Positions 1-8,271 of a stretch of DNA of 36,884 nucleotides are shown here, piece by piece. The position numbers were made by a program, and so were the translations under genes. The DNA is from Saprospiraceae bacterium (GTDB lineage: Bacteria; Bacteroidota; Bacteroidia; Chitinophagales; Saprospiraceae). Every line of letters starts with the position of its first letter. Position 1 is the stretch's first letter. Location: positions 1 to 36,884 of the forward strand of contig JALSPK010000120.1 of NCBI GenBank assembly GCA_026986005.1. The letters run 5' to 3'. Below the pieces are notes generated by a model that saw only the letters and a list, made by a program, of their open reading frames with translations, was not told the origin of the DNA and searched no databases.

Positions 1-1269
1 TTCCAAATTTTTCAAATAATCTCTATAAAAGTTTTTTGGCAATTTGAATCTTTCTGTTTTCAAAGCAAAATTAGCTATTGCGTTCGGCCCCTCCAATGCT
101 CTACCAAAATTTCCTGCCATTACACTTTTTACTAATTTCAATTCATCTTCAGGTACTTTTTCCGTTCTAATTCTAGTCAGCTCGTACAATATTTGCGTGA
201 TTGCGCTATCAGTTACTTCATTTCTAACACTAGCTCTTGCTATAAATTCTCCGACTTCCATATTATCTCTCAACGAAGAATGAATTCCATAAGTATATGC
301 GTGATCTTCTCTAAGATTTTGGTTCAACCTACTTCTAAAAAAACCACCAATAATAGTATTTAACACCCTTGTTTTTATAAGATCGGGACTTGTTGGTTTT
401 AATTTTACCGGATAAGTTACCGCAACAACAGATTGAACTGCTCCTGTCTTGGGCACAAATCCAACGGAGGTTTGAGATGGAAATAAAATTGAAGGTAAAG
501 GATCAATAGTTTTGCCTACATTATTCCACTTTCCGAAATATTTAAAAGCTAATTCTTTGGCTTTTTTAGCATCTATATCACCAACAAATACCAAATAGCC
601 CAATTCAGGACTAAAATAGTCTTTGTAATATTTTTTACAATCGTCCAAAGTAATGTTTTTAATCGTTTCTTCTGTAACCATTTCACCAAAAGGGTGATTT
701 TTACCATAATTCAAAGCATCACTAACCTTAGAGGATATAGAATTGGGGTCCTCTTTATCCGCAGCCAATGCAGATAGTTTTTGCTTTACAAGTTTATCAA
801 ATTCATTTTGTTTAAAAGCGGGATTTAATACTGCATCAGAAGCTATTTCCATCATTTTATCAATATGCCTTGACAAGCCTGACAGATAAAACCCTTTGCT
901 AAAAGTGGAAAAATATGCACCAAGATAATCAATTTCTTCATCCAATTGAGCTTTGGTTCTTGTCAGTGAACCTCTTGACAGCAGATCTCCTGCAAGTTCT
1001 ATATATCCGGCTTTACCCCCTTCTTTAATTGGTTTTCTATCAAGAAATAATCTGACAGAAACCGTCGGAACTTTTTTATTGTTCACGACTATTACTCTAA
1101 GACCGTTTGTTATTGCAAAAGACTTGTACTGTCCAAATTTAATCTCAGGGGCAGGTTTTGGACTTGGCACTACTGACCTAAAGTCAATATTTGCCGTTTT
1201 TTTATTTATTTTTGGAGAGCATTGCATAAAAAAGACTCCCAACAATAATACTATAATTAATTTCTTCAT
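1..1269 (-). CDS. M16 family peptidase-like lipoprotein, non-catalytic subunit (3' end outside window)
   Basis: An open frame of 423 codons starts at an ATG (1267-1269) and runs off the left edge without a stop. The N-terminus (MKKLIIVLLLGVFFMQCS) is a lipoprotein-type signal peptide, with Cys as the likely lipidation site. The following text (FGQYKSFAITNGLRVIVVNN, then RGSLTRTKAQLDEEIDYLGA) fits the M16 insulinase fold. The position where active M16 enzymes carry HxxEH has no such motif, so this is probably the structural partner of the catalytic subunit encoded just upstream. M16 proteins commonly work as an active/inactive pair that forms a clam-shell chamber for peptides. It lies 26 bp downstream of that gene on the same strand, so the two are probably co-transcribed. 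Substrate is unknown. Family assignment is firm; loss of activity is inferred from the missing motif. Confidence 0.85.
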   Translation of the reverse strand, partial: MKKLIIVLLLGVFFMQCSPKINKKTANIDFRSVVPSPKPAPEIKFGQYKSFAITNGLRVIVVNNKKVPTVSVRLFLDRKPIKEGGKAGYIELAGDLLSRGSLTRTKAQLDEEIDYLGAYFSTFSKGFYLSGLSRHIDKMMEIASDAVLNPAFKQNEFDKLVKQKLSALAADKEDPNSISSKVSDALNYGKNHPFGEMVTEETIKNITLDDCKKYYKDYFSPELGYLVFVGDIDAKKAKELAFKYFGKWNNVGKTIDPLPSILFPSQTSVGFVPKTGAVQSVVAVTYPVKLKPTSPDLIKTRVLNTIIGGFFRSRLNQNLREDHAYTYGIHSSLRDNMEVGEFIARASVRNEVTDSAITQILYELTRIRTEKVPEDELKLVKSVMAGNFGRALEGPNAIANFALKTERFKLPKNFYRDYLKNLE

Positions 1270-1295
1270 TTTAATATTTTTTATCAATTCAAAAT

Positions 1296-2609
1296 TTATT
1301 TTTTAGGAAGATAATAAAGAACAACCCTATTATTTTTATTAAAATATTTTTTTGCAACATTTTGAATATCCTTTTTAGTGACGTTCATGAATTTATTCAT
1401 TTCGGTATTAATAAGATGAGTGTCGCCGTAAAACATTTTGTAATTTGCTAAGTTTTCCGCAATCCCAACCATTCTCGTATTGTCACCTACAAATTCAGTC
1501 TCAATCATGTTTCTGAGTTTTTGAAATTCTTTCTCGCTGATCAATTCGTTTTTCACCCTTTCTATTTCTTCATCCATTGCCTCTTCTACTACCTTTGGGC
1601 TTGTACCCATATTGACTATCGCAAATACTAAATGTATTCCCGGATTTTCGAGAGGATAAGGAAAACTTCCTACATATACAGCAAGTTGTTTTTCATCTTT
1701 AATAGCTTTATTCAATCGCGAACTTTCACCTCCAGATAATAGTTTCGAAAGCATATAAGCTGAATAAAAGTCAGCTGTCCCAATAGCCGGTATCCTGTAT
1801 GTTTCTATCACTCCAGGCAATTGAATATTGTCATAAATAGTATCTCTTACCTCTCCATTGAGAGGAGGTTCGACAACTGTAGGTCTAGGTATCATATTTT
1901 TTCCTCGAGGTATACCGGCAAAATATTTAGATATCATCTTCTTTGCTTCCTGAATATTAATATCTCCGGCAATTGATAATATTGCATTATTTGGAACATA
2001 AAAAGTATTGTAAAAGTTGACAAAATCATCATTTGAAGCTGCATTAAGATGCTCCATTGAACCGATAACAGGCCATTTATATGGATGTACCTTGTATGCA
2101 TGTGCAAATGCTTCCTTCATCAAAGAACCATATGGCTGGTTGTCAATCCTCTGCCTTTTTTCTTCTTTCACAACCTCTCTTTGAGTTTCAATACCAACAG
2201 AATCAACTTTGGCATGCAACATTCTCTCTGACTCCAACCAAAGGGTCAATTCAAGATTATTAGAAGGCACTACTTCATAATAGTATGTCCGGTCTTGAGT
2301 AGTATTGGCATTATTCATTCCCCCTACGTTCTGGAGATATTTGTCATACATGCCTCGCTTTACGTACTTACTTCCTTCAAACATTAAGTGCTCAAAAAAA
2401 TGAGCAAATCCGGTTCTGTTTGGATTTTCATTTTTTGATCCTACGTGATACATTACCGAAGTAGCTACAATAGGTGTAGAATGGTCTTCATGTAATATAA
2501 CATGCAATCCATTTGCAAGATCATACTCTATGAATTTTATTTCATTTGCTTGTGCAAATGACGAATTAAGCATAAAAATTGCAATAATTCCTAAAAGTAA
2601 TTTTTTCAT
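1296..2609 (-). CDS. M16 family zinc metallopeptidase, catalytic subunit
   Basis: This 437-residue protein has a cleavable signal peptide (hydrophobic residues about 4-18, then FAQA), so it acts outside the cytoplasm. The inverted zincin motif HFFEH is at residues 70-74 (His70 and His74 as zinc ligands, Glu73 as catalytic base). Glu150 in VVKEEK stands at the usual distance for the third zinc ligand. A second M16 domain, without the motif, fills the C-terminal half, as is normal for the PqqL/processing-peptidase-like group. It is followed after 26 bp by a non-catalytic M16 partner. The usual inferred role is degradation of oligopeptides in the periplasm; no specific substrate can be read from the sequence. 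No Bacteroidota-type -7 box is obvious upstream. Confidence 0.92.
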   Translation of the reverse strand: MKKLLLGIIAIFMLNSSFAQANEIKFIEYDLANGLHVILHEDHSTPIVATSVMYHVGSKNENPNRTGFAHFFEHLMFEGSKYVKRGMYDKYLQNVGGMNNANTTQDRTYYYEVVPSNNLELTLWLESERMLHAKVDSVGIETQREVVKEEKRQRIDNQPYGSLMKEAFAHAYKVHPYKWPVIGSMEHLNAASNDDFVNFYNTFYVPNNAILSIAGDINIQEAKKMISKYFAGIPRGKNMIPRPTVVEPPLNGEVRDTIYDNIQLPGVIETYRIPAIGTADFYSAYMLSKLLSGGESSRLNKAIKDEKQLAVYVGSFPYPLENPGIHLVFAIVNMGTSPKVVEEAMDEEIERVKNELISEKEFQKLRNMIETEFVGDNTRMVGIAENLANYKMFYGDTHLINTEMNKFMNVTKKDIQNVAKKYFNKNNRVVLYYLPKK

Positions 2610-2745
2610 AAAATCATTTATTTACTTGTTATTAAAAAAAAATATATAGAATCAGTTAATCGAAAGCACGAATGTAATGATAAATAATATCATAGAAAAG
2701 ATTTTCTATAAAACCATGCATATTATAGACAAAAAGGATAAAAAG

Positions 2746-3999
2746 TTATTTTCTTATTGCAACAACAGGATTCATTTTGGATGCTTTAAAAGCAGGTAAC
2801 AATCCGGCTATAATTCCGACTCCTATACTCCAAAGAACGCCATAAAGTATATTGCCAAAAGAAAGGAATAACTCGAAATCAACCATATTATTTACTAAAA
2901 TAGTTACCAAATATACTAAAACAATGCCAACTACTCCACCCATCAAGCTCAAGAAAACAGCCTCGATAAGAAACTCAAGCAAAATCACAATTCGCCTTGC
3001 TCCTATAGCTTTTTTTATACCGATTATTTTTGTTCTTTCCTTTACAGACACAAACATAATGTTTGCAATGCTAACCATACCTACTATCAGGGCAAATATA
3101 CCAATAAAAAACCCCGCGATATTCATGGTTCCAAATACTTTATCTAGGATTTTAGTAAAAAGCGAGGATTCATTTATGGCAAAATCATCTTCTTCTTTTG
3201 GCTTTAATCTTCTCTCTTTTCTCAAAGCTATAACTAAGTCATCTTTTAGCCCTTCCAAGTCATTTTCATTATTCGCTTGCACACTCAACAATCTTCCTGT
3301 CCTCCTTGTATCTCTTACGTTAATATACTTTCTAGCTGTATTGTAATTTATCAAAATCGCATTGTCAAATGGCATAATATTGACAATATTGTCACCTTCT
3401 CTCTCCAATACTCCAACTACTTGAAATTTTTGTCCAAGAAATTTTATGTATTTGCCAATTGGATTGACCGTTAAAAACAATTCCTCTGCTACAGTATTTC
3501 CTAATATCACTTTATTATTGGCTCCTGTGTATTCTTTCATCGTAAAATATCGGCCTTTATCAAACTTTAACTTCATCATATCTGCAAAGTCCCATGTAGG
3601 TGCAAGAATATATGCACCATCTACATTTGATGATTTGTACTTAAGTGTTTTTCCTGCTACAAAAACGGTAAACGAAGATTTTTTAGCAGATTTCACTTTT
3701 TTTTTGATCGCATTAAAATCATCTATAGTAATATCAGGTCTTCTTTTGTATTTCCAATAGTTATGTTTTGGATCTTCATTCCATGGCATTTTATCTATAT
3801 AGATAATATCAGTTCCTAATTTTGAAAAGCTATTTTTGATATTATACTCAAGCGAATCAACAGCAGTTTTAACTATTACAATACTAAAAATACCAATTGA
3901 AATACCTAAAAGTGACAAAATGGTACGCAATTTGTTATTAACTAATTGATTTTTTGCTTGAATGATACTTTCTATTAATATTCTTATATAAATCTTCAT
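2746..3999 (-). CDS. MacB/FtsX-type ABC transporter permease
   Basis: The 417-residue protein has the MacB permease layout: a cytoplasmic start, a first membrane helix at about residues 24-46 (TILSLLGISIGIFSIVIVKT), a large periplasmic domain (about 50-285), then three helices forming the FtsX domain (about 290-315, 340-365, 385-412). The segment SVKERTKIIGIKKAIGARR in the FtsX domain is the usual coupling region to the ATPase, and the C-terminus PAFKASKMNPVVAIRK is typical of the family. Members export macrolides, lipoproteins or peptides, or work in mechanotransmission with a partner ATPase. No ATPase or membrane-fusion protein gene is visible beside it, so the substrate is undecided. It is transcribed divergently from queA. 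Confidence 0.9.
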   Translation of the reverse strand: MKIYIRILIESIIQAKNQLVNNKLRTILSLLGISIGIFSIVIVKTAVDSLEYNIKNSFSKLGTDIIYIDKMPWNEDPKHNYWKYKRRPDITIDDFNAIKKKVKSAKKSSFTVFVAGKTLKYKSSNVDGAYILAPTWDFADMMKLKFDKGRYFTMKEYTGANNKVILGNTVAEELFLTVNPIGKYIKFLGQKFQVVGVLEREGDNIVNIMPFDNAILINYNTARKYINVRDTRRTGRLLSVQANNENDLEGLKDDLVIALRKERRLKPKEEDDFAINESSLFTKILDKVFGTMNIAGFFIGIFALIVGMVSIANIMFVSVKERTKIIGIKKAIGARRIVILLEFLIEAVFLSLMGGVVGIVLVYLVTILVNNMVDFELFLSFGNILYGVLWSIGVGIIAGLLPAFKASKMNPVVAIRK

Positions 4000-4160
4000 A
4001 CAAAATCGGAAAAAGATAATTAAATGGAATAATATTTGAATTCGAGAACCAAAGTATGATTAAAGTAGTTAATTAAAAAGAAGTTTAGATAAACATAGTG
4101 AATTAATCTGCCAAAATTATATATTATTCATTTTTTTACCTTATTATTTTATATTAATGT

Positions 4161-4168
4161 TATTTTTG
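4161..4168 (+). promoter_or_regulatory. Bacteroidota-type -7 box for queA
   Basis: TATTTTTG (followed by CAC) matches the TAnnTTTG consensus of the Bacteroidota housekeeping sigma factor. A transcript would start near 4173-4175 and leave a leader of under 20 nt before the queA ATG. No clear -33 TTG stands at the expected distance, so the call rests on the -7 box and its position. Confidence 0.5.
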
Positions 4169-4191
4169 CACAAATTTTAAAAAAGACTAAT

Positions 4192-5256
4192 ATGAAAGCA
4201 AAACTTTCGAAATTTAATTTTGAATTACCTAAAGAACTAATTGCACAATATCCGGCTGATGAACGAGATGAAGCCAGATTAATGGTTATCCATAAAGATA
4301 GTGGAAAAATAGAACATAGACTTTTCAAAGATCTTATTGAATATGTCAATGAAGGCGATACTTTTGCCTTGAATAACACAAAAGTATTTCCGGCAAGACT
4401 ATATGGAAACAAAGAAAAAACAGGAGCCAGTATTGAAGTTTTTCTATTAAGGGAATTGAATTCAAGGTTACGATTATGGGATGTTTTGGTAGATCCGGCC
4501 AGAAAAATAAGAGTGGGAAATAAATTGTATTTTGAAAAAGAAGGTGAATCTGAAATGTTGGTTGCCGAAGTATTGGATAATACTACTTCCAGAGGAAGAA
4601 CTATAAGATTCATGTACGATGGATCCAATGAAGAGTTTTACGAAAGTCTAAAACGTCTTGGCCATACACCATTACCTAAATATATTGGAAGGCAAGAAGA
4701 AAAAATAGACAAAGAAAGATATCAAACTATCTTTGCAAAAAATGACGGAGCTGTTGCAGCACCAACCGCAGGATTGCATTTTTCTAAAAACTTGATGAAA
4801 AGATTAGAATTAAAAGGAGCTGAATTTGCTGAGCTAACATTACATATAGGTATTGGCACCTTCAGGTCAATTGAGGTCGAAGATTTGTCCAAGCACAAAA
4901 TGGATGCAGAGTTTTTTCATATTCCTGAAGAATCAGCTAAAATAATTAACGCAGCCAAAGCAAGAGGGAATAAAATTTTCTCAGTAGGAACGACTTCTAC
5001 GAGATCTTTAGAATCTTCTGTAACCGCTACGGGGACACTTCGTGGATCTGAGGGATGGACAAATTTATTTATATACCCTCCTTATGATTTTCAGATAACA
5101 GATGCTATGATAACAAATTTTCATTTGCCAAAATCAAGCCTTTTCATCATGATTAGTGCATTTGCAGGATCAGATTTGATGATGGATGCTTATCAAGTAG
5201 CAATAAAAGAGAAGTATAAATTTTTCTCTTATGGTGACGCTATGCTAATAATTTAA
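4192..5256 (+). CDS. queA: tRNA preQ1(34) S-adenosylmethionine ribosyltransferase-isomerase
   Basis: QueA transfers and isomerises the ribosyl part of S-adenosylmethionine onto 7-aminomethyl-7-deazaguanine at the wobble position of GUN tRNAs, giving epoxyqueuosine. The 354-residue protein matches the family over its full length. It opens with [26 protein letters not shown] and has the conserved stretches [46 protein letters not shown] and [10 protein letters not shown] followed by [11 protein letters not shown], all family hallmarks. The ATG at 4192 places the first conserved motif at the usual distance. No other queuosine gene is next to it. A terminator is not obvious downstream, so read-through into the DUF2795 gene (98 bp away) is possible. 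Confidence 0.97.
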   Translation: MKAKLSKFNFELPKELIAQYPADERDEARLMVIHKDSGKIEHRLFKDLIEYVNEGDTFALNNTKVFPARLYGNKEKTGASIEVFLLRELNSRLRLWDVLVDPARKIRVGNKLYFEKEGESEMLVAEVLDNTTSRGRTIRFMYDGSNEEFYESLKRLGHTPLPKYIGRQEEKIDKERYQTIFAKNDGAVAAPTAGLHFSKNLMKRLELKGAEFAELTLHIGIGTFRSIEVEDLSKHKMDAEFFHIPEESAKIINAAKARGNKIFSVGTTSTRSLESSVTATGTLRGSEGWTNLFIYPPYDFQITDAMITNFHLPKSSLFIMISAFAGSDLMMDAYQVAIKEKYKFFSYGDAMLII

Positions 5257-5353
5257 AAAAAATAAAAAATATATTGACTTAAATAAACTATTTTTATTCA
5301 AAATGCATTATGAATAATAGAAATAGATTTTTAACCAAAATAAATATAAAAAT

Positions 5354-5575
5354 ATGTATTGGACTTTAGAATTAGCACACCACTTGGAAGATGCACCATG
5401 GCCTGCAACCAGAGATGAATTAATAGATTTTGCTATACGTTCAGGTTTGCCAATTGAAGTAATAGAAAACCTTCAGGAAATGGAAGACGAAGGTGAAATA
5501 TATGAAAATATAGAAGATATTTGGCCTGATTATCCTAGAAAAGATGATTTTCTTTTTAATGAAGATGAATATTAA
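5354..5575 (+). CDS. DUF2795 domain-containing small acidic protein
   Basis: This 73-residue protein begins MYWTLELAHHLEDAPWPATRDELIDFA and continues with SGLPIEVIENLQEMEDEGEIYENIEDIWPDY. The sequence and length match the short DUF2795 proteins common in Bacteroidota. It is very acidic, with no signal peptide or membrane helix, so it is probably cytoplasmic. The fold suggests a small helical protein; its biochemical function is unknown. It is followed by a clear intrinsic terminator and then by cmk. The ATG at 5354 is the only sensible start. Confidence 0.85.
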   Translation: MYWTLELAHHLEDAPWPATRDELIDFAIRSGLPIEVIENLQEMEDEGEIYENIEDIWPDYPRKDDFLFNEDEY

Positions 5576-5604
5576 ATTGATTTGACTTAATAGATAAATA
5601 AAAT

Positions 5605-5645
5605 AAAAAGCTTTATATTTTAACATTATATAAGGCTTTTTTTTT
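5605..5645 (+). terminator. intrinsic terminator after the DUF2795 gene
   Basis: A 13-bp stem pairs 5605-5617 (AAAAAGCTTTATA) with 5629-5641 (TATAAGGCTTTTT), with one G-U pair and an 11-nt loop, running into a U-run (5637-5645). It separates the DUF2795 gene from cmk. The candidate cmk -7 box starts at the end of the T-run. Confidence 0.8.
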
Positions 5646-5652
5646 ATTTTTG
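5645..5652 (+). promoter_or_regulatory. -7 box for cmk, almost touching the start codon
   Basis: TATTTTTG matches TAnnTTTG. Only four bases (TGCT) separate it from the cmk ATG at 5657, so the expected transcription start falls on or within a few bases of the start codon. If used, the cmk mRNA would be leaderless. The box overlaps the end of the preceding terminator's T-run, so a chance match in T-rich DNA is a real alternative. Confidence 0.4.
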
Positions 5653-5656
5653 TGCT

Positions 5657-6355
5657 ATGCAAAAAATACCAAAAGATTTAATAATTGCCATCGATGGATT
5701 CTCCTCTTCCGGCAAATCTACGATAGCTAAAGATATTGCTAAGACAATGTGTTACAAATATTTGGACACAGGCTCAATGTATCGCGCCTTGACATATAAA
5801 ATATTAAAAAACAATATCAATATCCAAGATCCTACGGCAATAAAGCAAATGCTTGACGATACCAAAATAGACTTCCAACTTATCGAAGGGAAAAACCATA
5901 TATTGCTTGATGGGGTATCAGTAGAAGATAAAATAAGAGGATTAGAAGTCGCAAATTTTGTAAGTGAAGTATCTACAATCGCTCAGATAAGAACTTTTTT
6001 AGTTAAACTCCAACAGGAAATTGGCAAAAAAGGAAATATAGTAATGGATGGTAGGGATATTGGGACTGTTGTTTTTCCAAATGCAGATGTAAAGTTCTTC
6101 ATATCTGCAAGTTTGGAGACAAGGGCTAAAAGAAGATATAAAGAGTTAAAAGCAAAAAGTATTGATAACAACGTTAACCTATTGTTAGAAGAGGTAGAAG
6201 CAAACCTAAAAAAACGAGATAAAATTGATTCAGAAAGAGCACATAGCCCACTGAAAGTAGCAGACGATGCTATATTGGTAGATACAGAAAAATTCACAAA
6301 AGAAGAACAATTAGATTTTGTAATTAAAAAGATAATAGAACACACGCATTCGTAA
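5657..6355 (+). CDS. cmk: (d)CMP kinase
   Basis: Cytidylate kinase phosphorylates CMP and dCMP with ATP in pyrimidine salvage and nucleotide synthesis. The 232-residue protein has the P-loop GFSSSGKST at residues 14-22, the CMP-binding segment YLDTGSMYRALT just after it, MDGRDIGTVVFPNADVKFF in the middle and the lid-type arginines in RAKRRYKEL and KKRDKIDSERAHSPLK. Length and order of motifs are those of a normal bacterial Cmk. It is preceded by a terminator, so it probably has its own promoter, and is followed by a 302-bp gap that holds a MITE-like element. Confidence 0.97.
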   Translation: MQKIPKDLIIAIDGFSSSGKSTIAKDIAKTMCYKYLDTGSMYRALTYKILKNNINIQDPTAIKQMLDDTKIDFQLIEGKNHILLDGVSVEDKIRGLEVANFVSEVSTIAQIRTFLVKLQQEIGKKGNIVMDGRDIGTVVFPNADVKFFISASLETRAKRRYKELKAKSIDNNVNLLLEEVEANLKKRDKIDSERAHSPLKVADDAILVDTEKFTKEEQLDFVIKKIIEHTHS

Positions 6356-6444
6356 AATGAACACTTCCTATGATTCCGATGAAAAAAAAGGGGACATTAT
6401 TTAATCTAGTACATCTCTATTCTATTTACAAACCTCTCCAACTA

Positions 6445-6592
6445 ATGTTTATCTATAAAGTACCGGATTTTAGATAAGGTTTTTATCTTTATGAAGATTA
6501 GTAATGCATTAGCATCACAAAGTCATAATAGAAAAATAAAAATAACGCAAATAAGATTATTTTTAAATATTAATGACTTTATGGACGAACAC
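6445..6592. mobile_element. MITE-like element, copy A (148 bp)
   Basis: This non-coding element has imperfect 17-bp terminal inverted repeats: ATGTTTATCTATAAAGT at 6445-6461 and ACTTTATGGACGAACAC at 6576-6592 (13 of 17 positions complementary). It is a diverged relative of the 160-bp element at 20184-20343. The two share TTTTTATCTTTATGA, TTAGCATCA, and TAATGACTTTATGGAC at the right end. TA stands before the left end; CA, not TA, follows the right end. There is no open reading frame inside, so it would need a transposase in trans. It fills most of the 302-bp gap between cmk and the PUR-like gene; the rest of the gap shows nothing I can name. Confidence 0.7.
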
Positions 6593-6657
6593 CAACAAGA
6601 CAATAATCGGTGATTAATGTCAAAACAATCAAAAAAAATTAAGAAAGGAAGATTAAC

Positions 6658-7026
6658 CTACCACGTCATATCTTCCTCTGAACTAGCTCCTGTATTACCT
6701 TGAGCTGCTTCTTCCGCTTTTTGCTTTTCCCATTCTTCTTGCCTTTTTGTAAACTCGTCATAGTCATAATCAGGCATCAAATCATTCTTTACATGATTAA
6801 TGGTAGCTTCCAATTCTTTCAAAAATCGGTTAAAGTCTTCTTTATACAAGAAAATCTTATGTCTTTCATAACCATCTCCTTCAAATTTTCTTGTACTTTC
6901 AGTTAAAGTAACAAAATAGTCTCCACCTTTTGTTTCTCTCACATCAAAAAAATAAGTACGCCTCTTTCCTGCTCTAACCTTAGTTGAATAAATTGGTTCG
7001 AATTTCTTTTTATCTCCGTATTCCAC
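6658..7026 (-). CDS. DUF3276 / PUR-family DNA- and RNA-binding protein
   Basis: The 122-residue protein matches the Bacteroidota DUF3276 family, which has the PUR (Pur-alpha-like) single-stranded nucleic-acid-binding fold. Visible features are the strand-rich core (KFEPIYSTKVRAGKRRTYFFDVR, then GGDYFVTLTESTRKF and RHKIFLYKEDFNRFLKELE), basic residues in the first strands, and an acidic/Gln-rich tail with no membrane segment. It is probably a cytoplasmic nucleic-acid binder; the biological target is unknown. It lies 133 bp downstream of accD on the same strand but has its own candidate -7 box. A MITE-like element lies 65 bp past its stop codon. Confidence 0.9.
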   Translation of the reverse strand: MEYGDKKKFEPIYSTKVRAGKRRTYFFDVRETKGGDYFVTLTESTRKFEGDGYERHKIFLYKEDFNRFLKELEATINHVKNDLMPDYDYDEFTKRQEEWEKQKAEEAAQGNTGASSEEDMTW

Positions 7027-7063
7027 TATTACAATATTTATTTAGTTATAATAAAAATCTTTA

Positions 7064-7071
7064 CAAATGTA
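7064..7071 (-). promoter_or_regulatory. -7 box for the PUR-like gene
   Basis: On the minus strand this reads TACATTTG, matching TAnnTTTG. The implied leader is about 30 nt. No -33 TTG is at the right distance. Confidence 0.4.
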
Positions 7072-7159
7072 AAACTAATAATTTGAATAAATATATAAAT
7101 CATCAAAATATTTTCATTTTCAAATGTTAATACTGCCTTAAAATAGATTTTTTAAAGAA

Positions 7160-8032
7160 TCATTTGTCTTCTGTAAGCTTAAAGTCTGACTTGGTATTAA
7201 ATAAAACAATAAGATCATTAATCGTATCTTTCAAGTCTTTCCTATGGGTAATAAAGTCCAAAAAACCATGATCCAACAAAAATTCTGATGTTTGAAACCC
7301 TTCCGGCAAATCTTTCTTAATCGTTTCTTTTATCACTCTAGGGCCTGCAAAGCCTATTAAGGCTTTTGGTTCGGCAAAATTGATATCTCCCAACATCGCA
7401 AAAGAGGCTGTCACTCCCCCTGTCGTTGGATTAGTCATAAGAGAGAAAAAAGGTAATCCTGCATTAGACAACTGTGCCAGTTGAATCGAGGTTTTGGCCA
7501 TTTGCATCAAAGAAAATGCAGATTCCATCATTCTTGCACCTCCAGATTTTGAAATAATAAGCAATGGCAATCTATTTTCAATACAATAATCTACCGCTCT
7601 ACTTATTTTCTCCCCTACTACAGACCCCATTGAGCCTCCAATATAAGCAAAATCCATCGCAGCAATCACTAAGGGTTTTTGCTTTACCTTACCCACAGCG
7701 ACTTCTATCGCTTCTCTGCCCGGCTTTTTTTTGTCAGCAGCCTTTAGTCTATCGCCATATGACTTTAAATCTGTAAAATTTAAAAAGTCCTTTGACTTTA
7801 AATTTGCAAATAGTCTTATATATTTACCATCAAAAATTATTTTAAAATATTCCCCTGGTCCAATCCTTTCATGAAAGCCACACTTAGGACAGACATAAAA
7901 ATGCTCTGATATATCTTTATTGGTTGTAGTATGTCCACAACCTTTACACTTAAACCACAGCCCGTCAGGCGTATCTTTTTTCAAATTTGAGCTTGTTTGC
8001 ACTCCTTTCTTTAATCTTTTAAACCACCCCAT
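7160..8032 (-). CDS. accD: acetyl-CoA carboxylase carboxyltransferase subunit beta
   Basis: AccD forms, with AccA, the carboxyltransferase that moves CO2 from biotin to acetyl-CoA to make malonyl-CoA for fatty-acid synthesis. The 290-residue protein begins with the family's MGWFKRLKKGV and has a four-Cys zinc ribbon (Cys29, Cys32, Cys48, Cys51; CKGC and CPKC). The crotonase-like core carries ISKSGGARMMESAFSLMQMAKT, PTTGGVTASFAMLGDI and ALIGFAGPRVIKETI, which shape the acyl-CoA site. It is full length. accA is not in the window, which is common because accA and accD are often unlinked. Confidence 0.97.
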   Translation of the reverse strand: MGWFKRLKKGVQTSSNLKKDTPDGLWFKCKGCGHTTTNKDISEHFYVCPKCGFHERIGPGEYFKIIFDGKYIRLFANLKSKDFLNFTDLKSYGDRLKAADKKKPGREAIEVAVGKVKQKPLVIAAMDFAYIGGSMGSVVGEKISRAVDYCIENRLPLLIISKSGGARMMESAFSLMQMAKTSIQLAQLSNAGLPFFSLMTNPTTGGVTASFAMLGDINFAEPKALIGFAGPRVIKETIKKDLPEGFQTSEFLLDHGFLDFITHRKDLKDTINDLIVLFNTKSDFKLTEDK

Positions 8033-8083
8033 AAATTATTTTTTCAATTTATTTATGTTATCAAATTCCACAGGATTATTCCG

Positions 8084-8091
8084 CAAATATA
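8084..8091 (-). promoter_or_regulatory. -7 box for accD
   Basis: On the minus strand this reads TATATTTG followed by CGG, a good match to TAnnTTTG. The implied leader is about 45 nt. No convincing -33 element was found. Confidence 0.5.
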
Positions 8092-8271
8092 TATAAAATG
8101 TTAAAATTATATTGATTATTCAAAACAATAAATAATTATTTTCTTAGTTTTAAAACGTATTTCAACTATATCTGGATTTATTTCTAGTCTATAATTATTG
8201 TAATTTCGAAAAATCACCTGTATTAGTACAGGCTCTTATTACAAGATAATTTTTTAATATAAAATGATATT

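Noticed and set aside
953-1306. Plus-strand open frame of 117 codons over the M16 partner gene
   Set aside because: It is antisense to a clearly coding frame and has no family features; the same applies to the other antisense frames over accD, smc, typA, pheT, purL and glyA.
2719-2736. Possible seventh copy of the repeat end (ATTATAGACAAA) just after the MacB-type permease stop
   Set aside because: It shares 12 bases with copy E and is in the favoured 3' position, but the rest of the 17-mer does not match and there is no TA flank at the right place.
4149-4628. Minus-strand 159-codon open frame over queA
   Set aside because: Shadow of the well-conserved queA frame; Ser/Leu-rich text without domain features.
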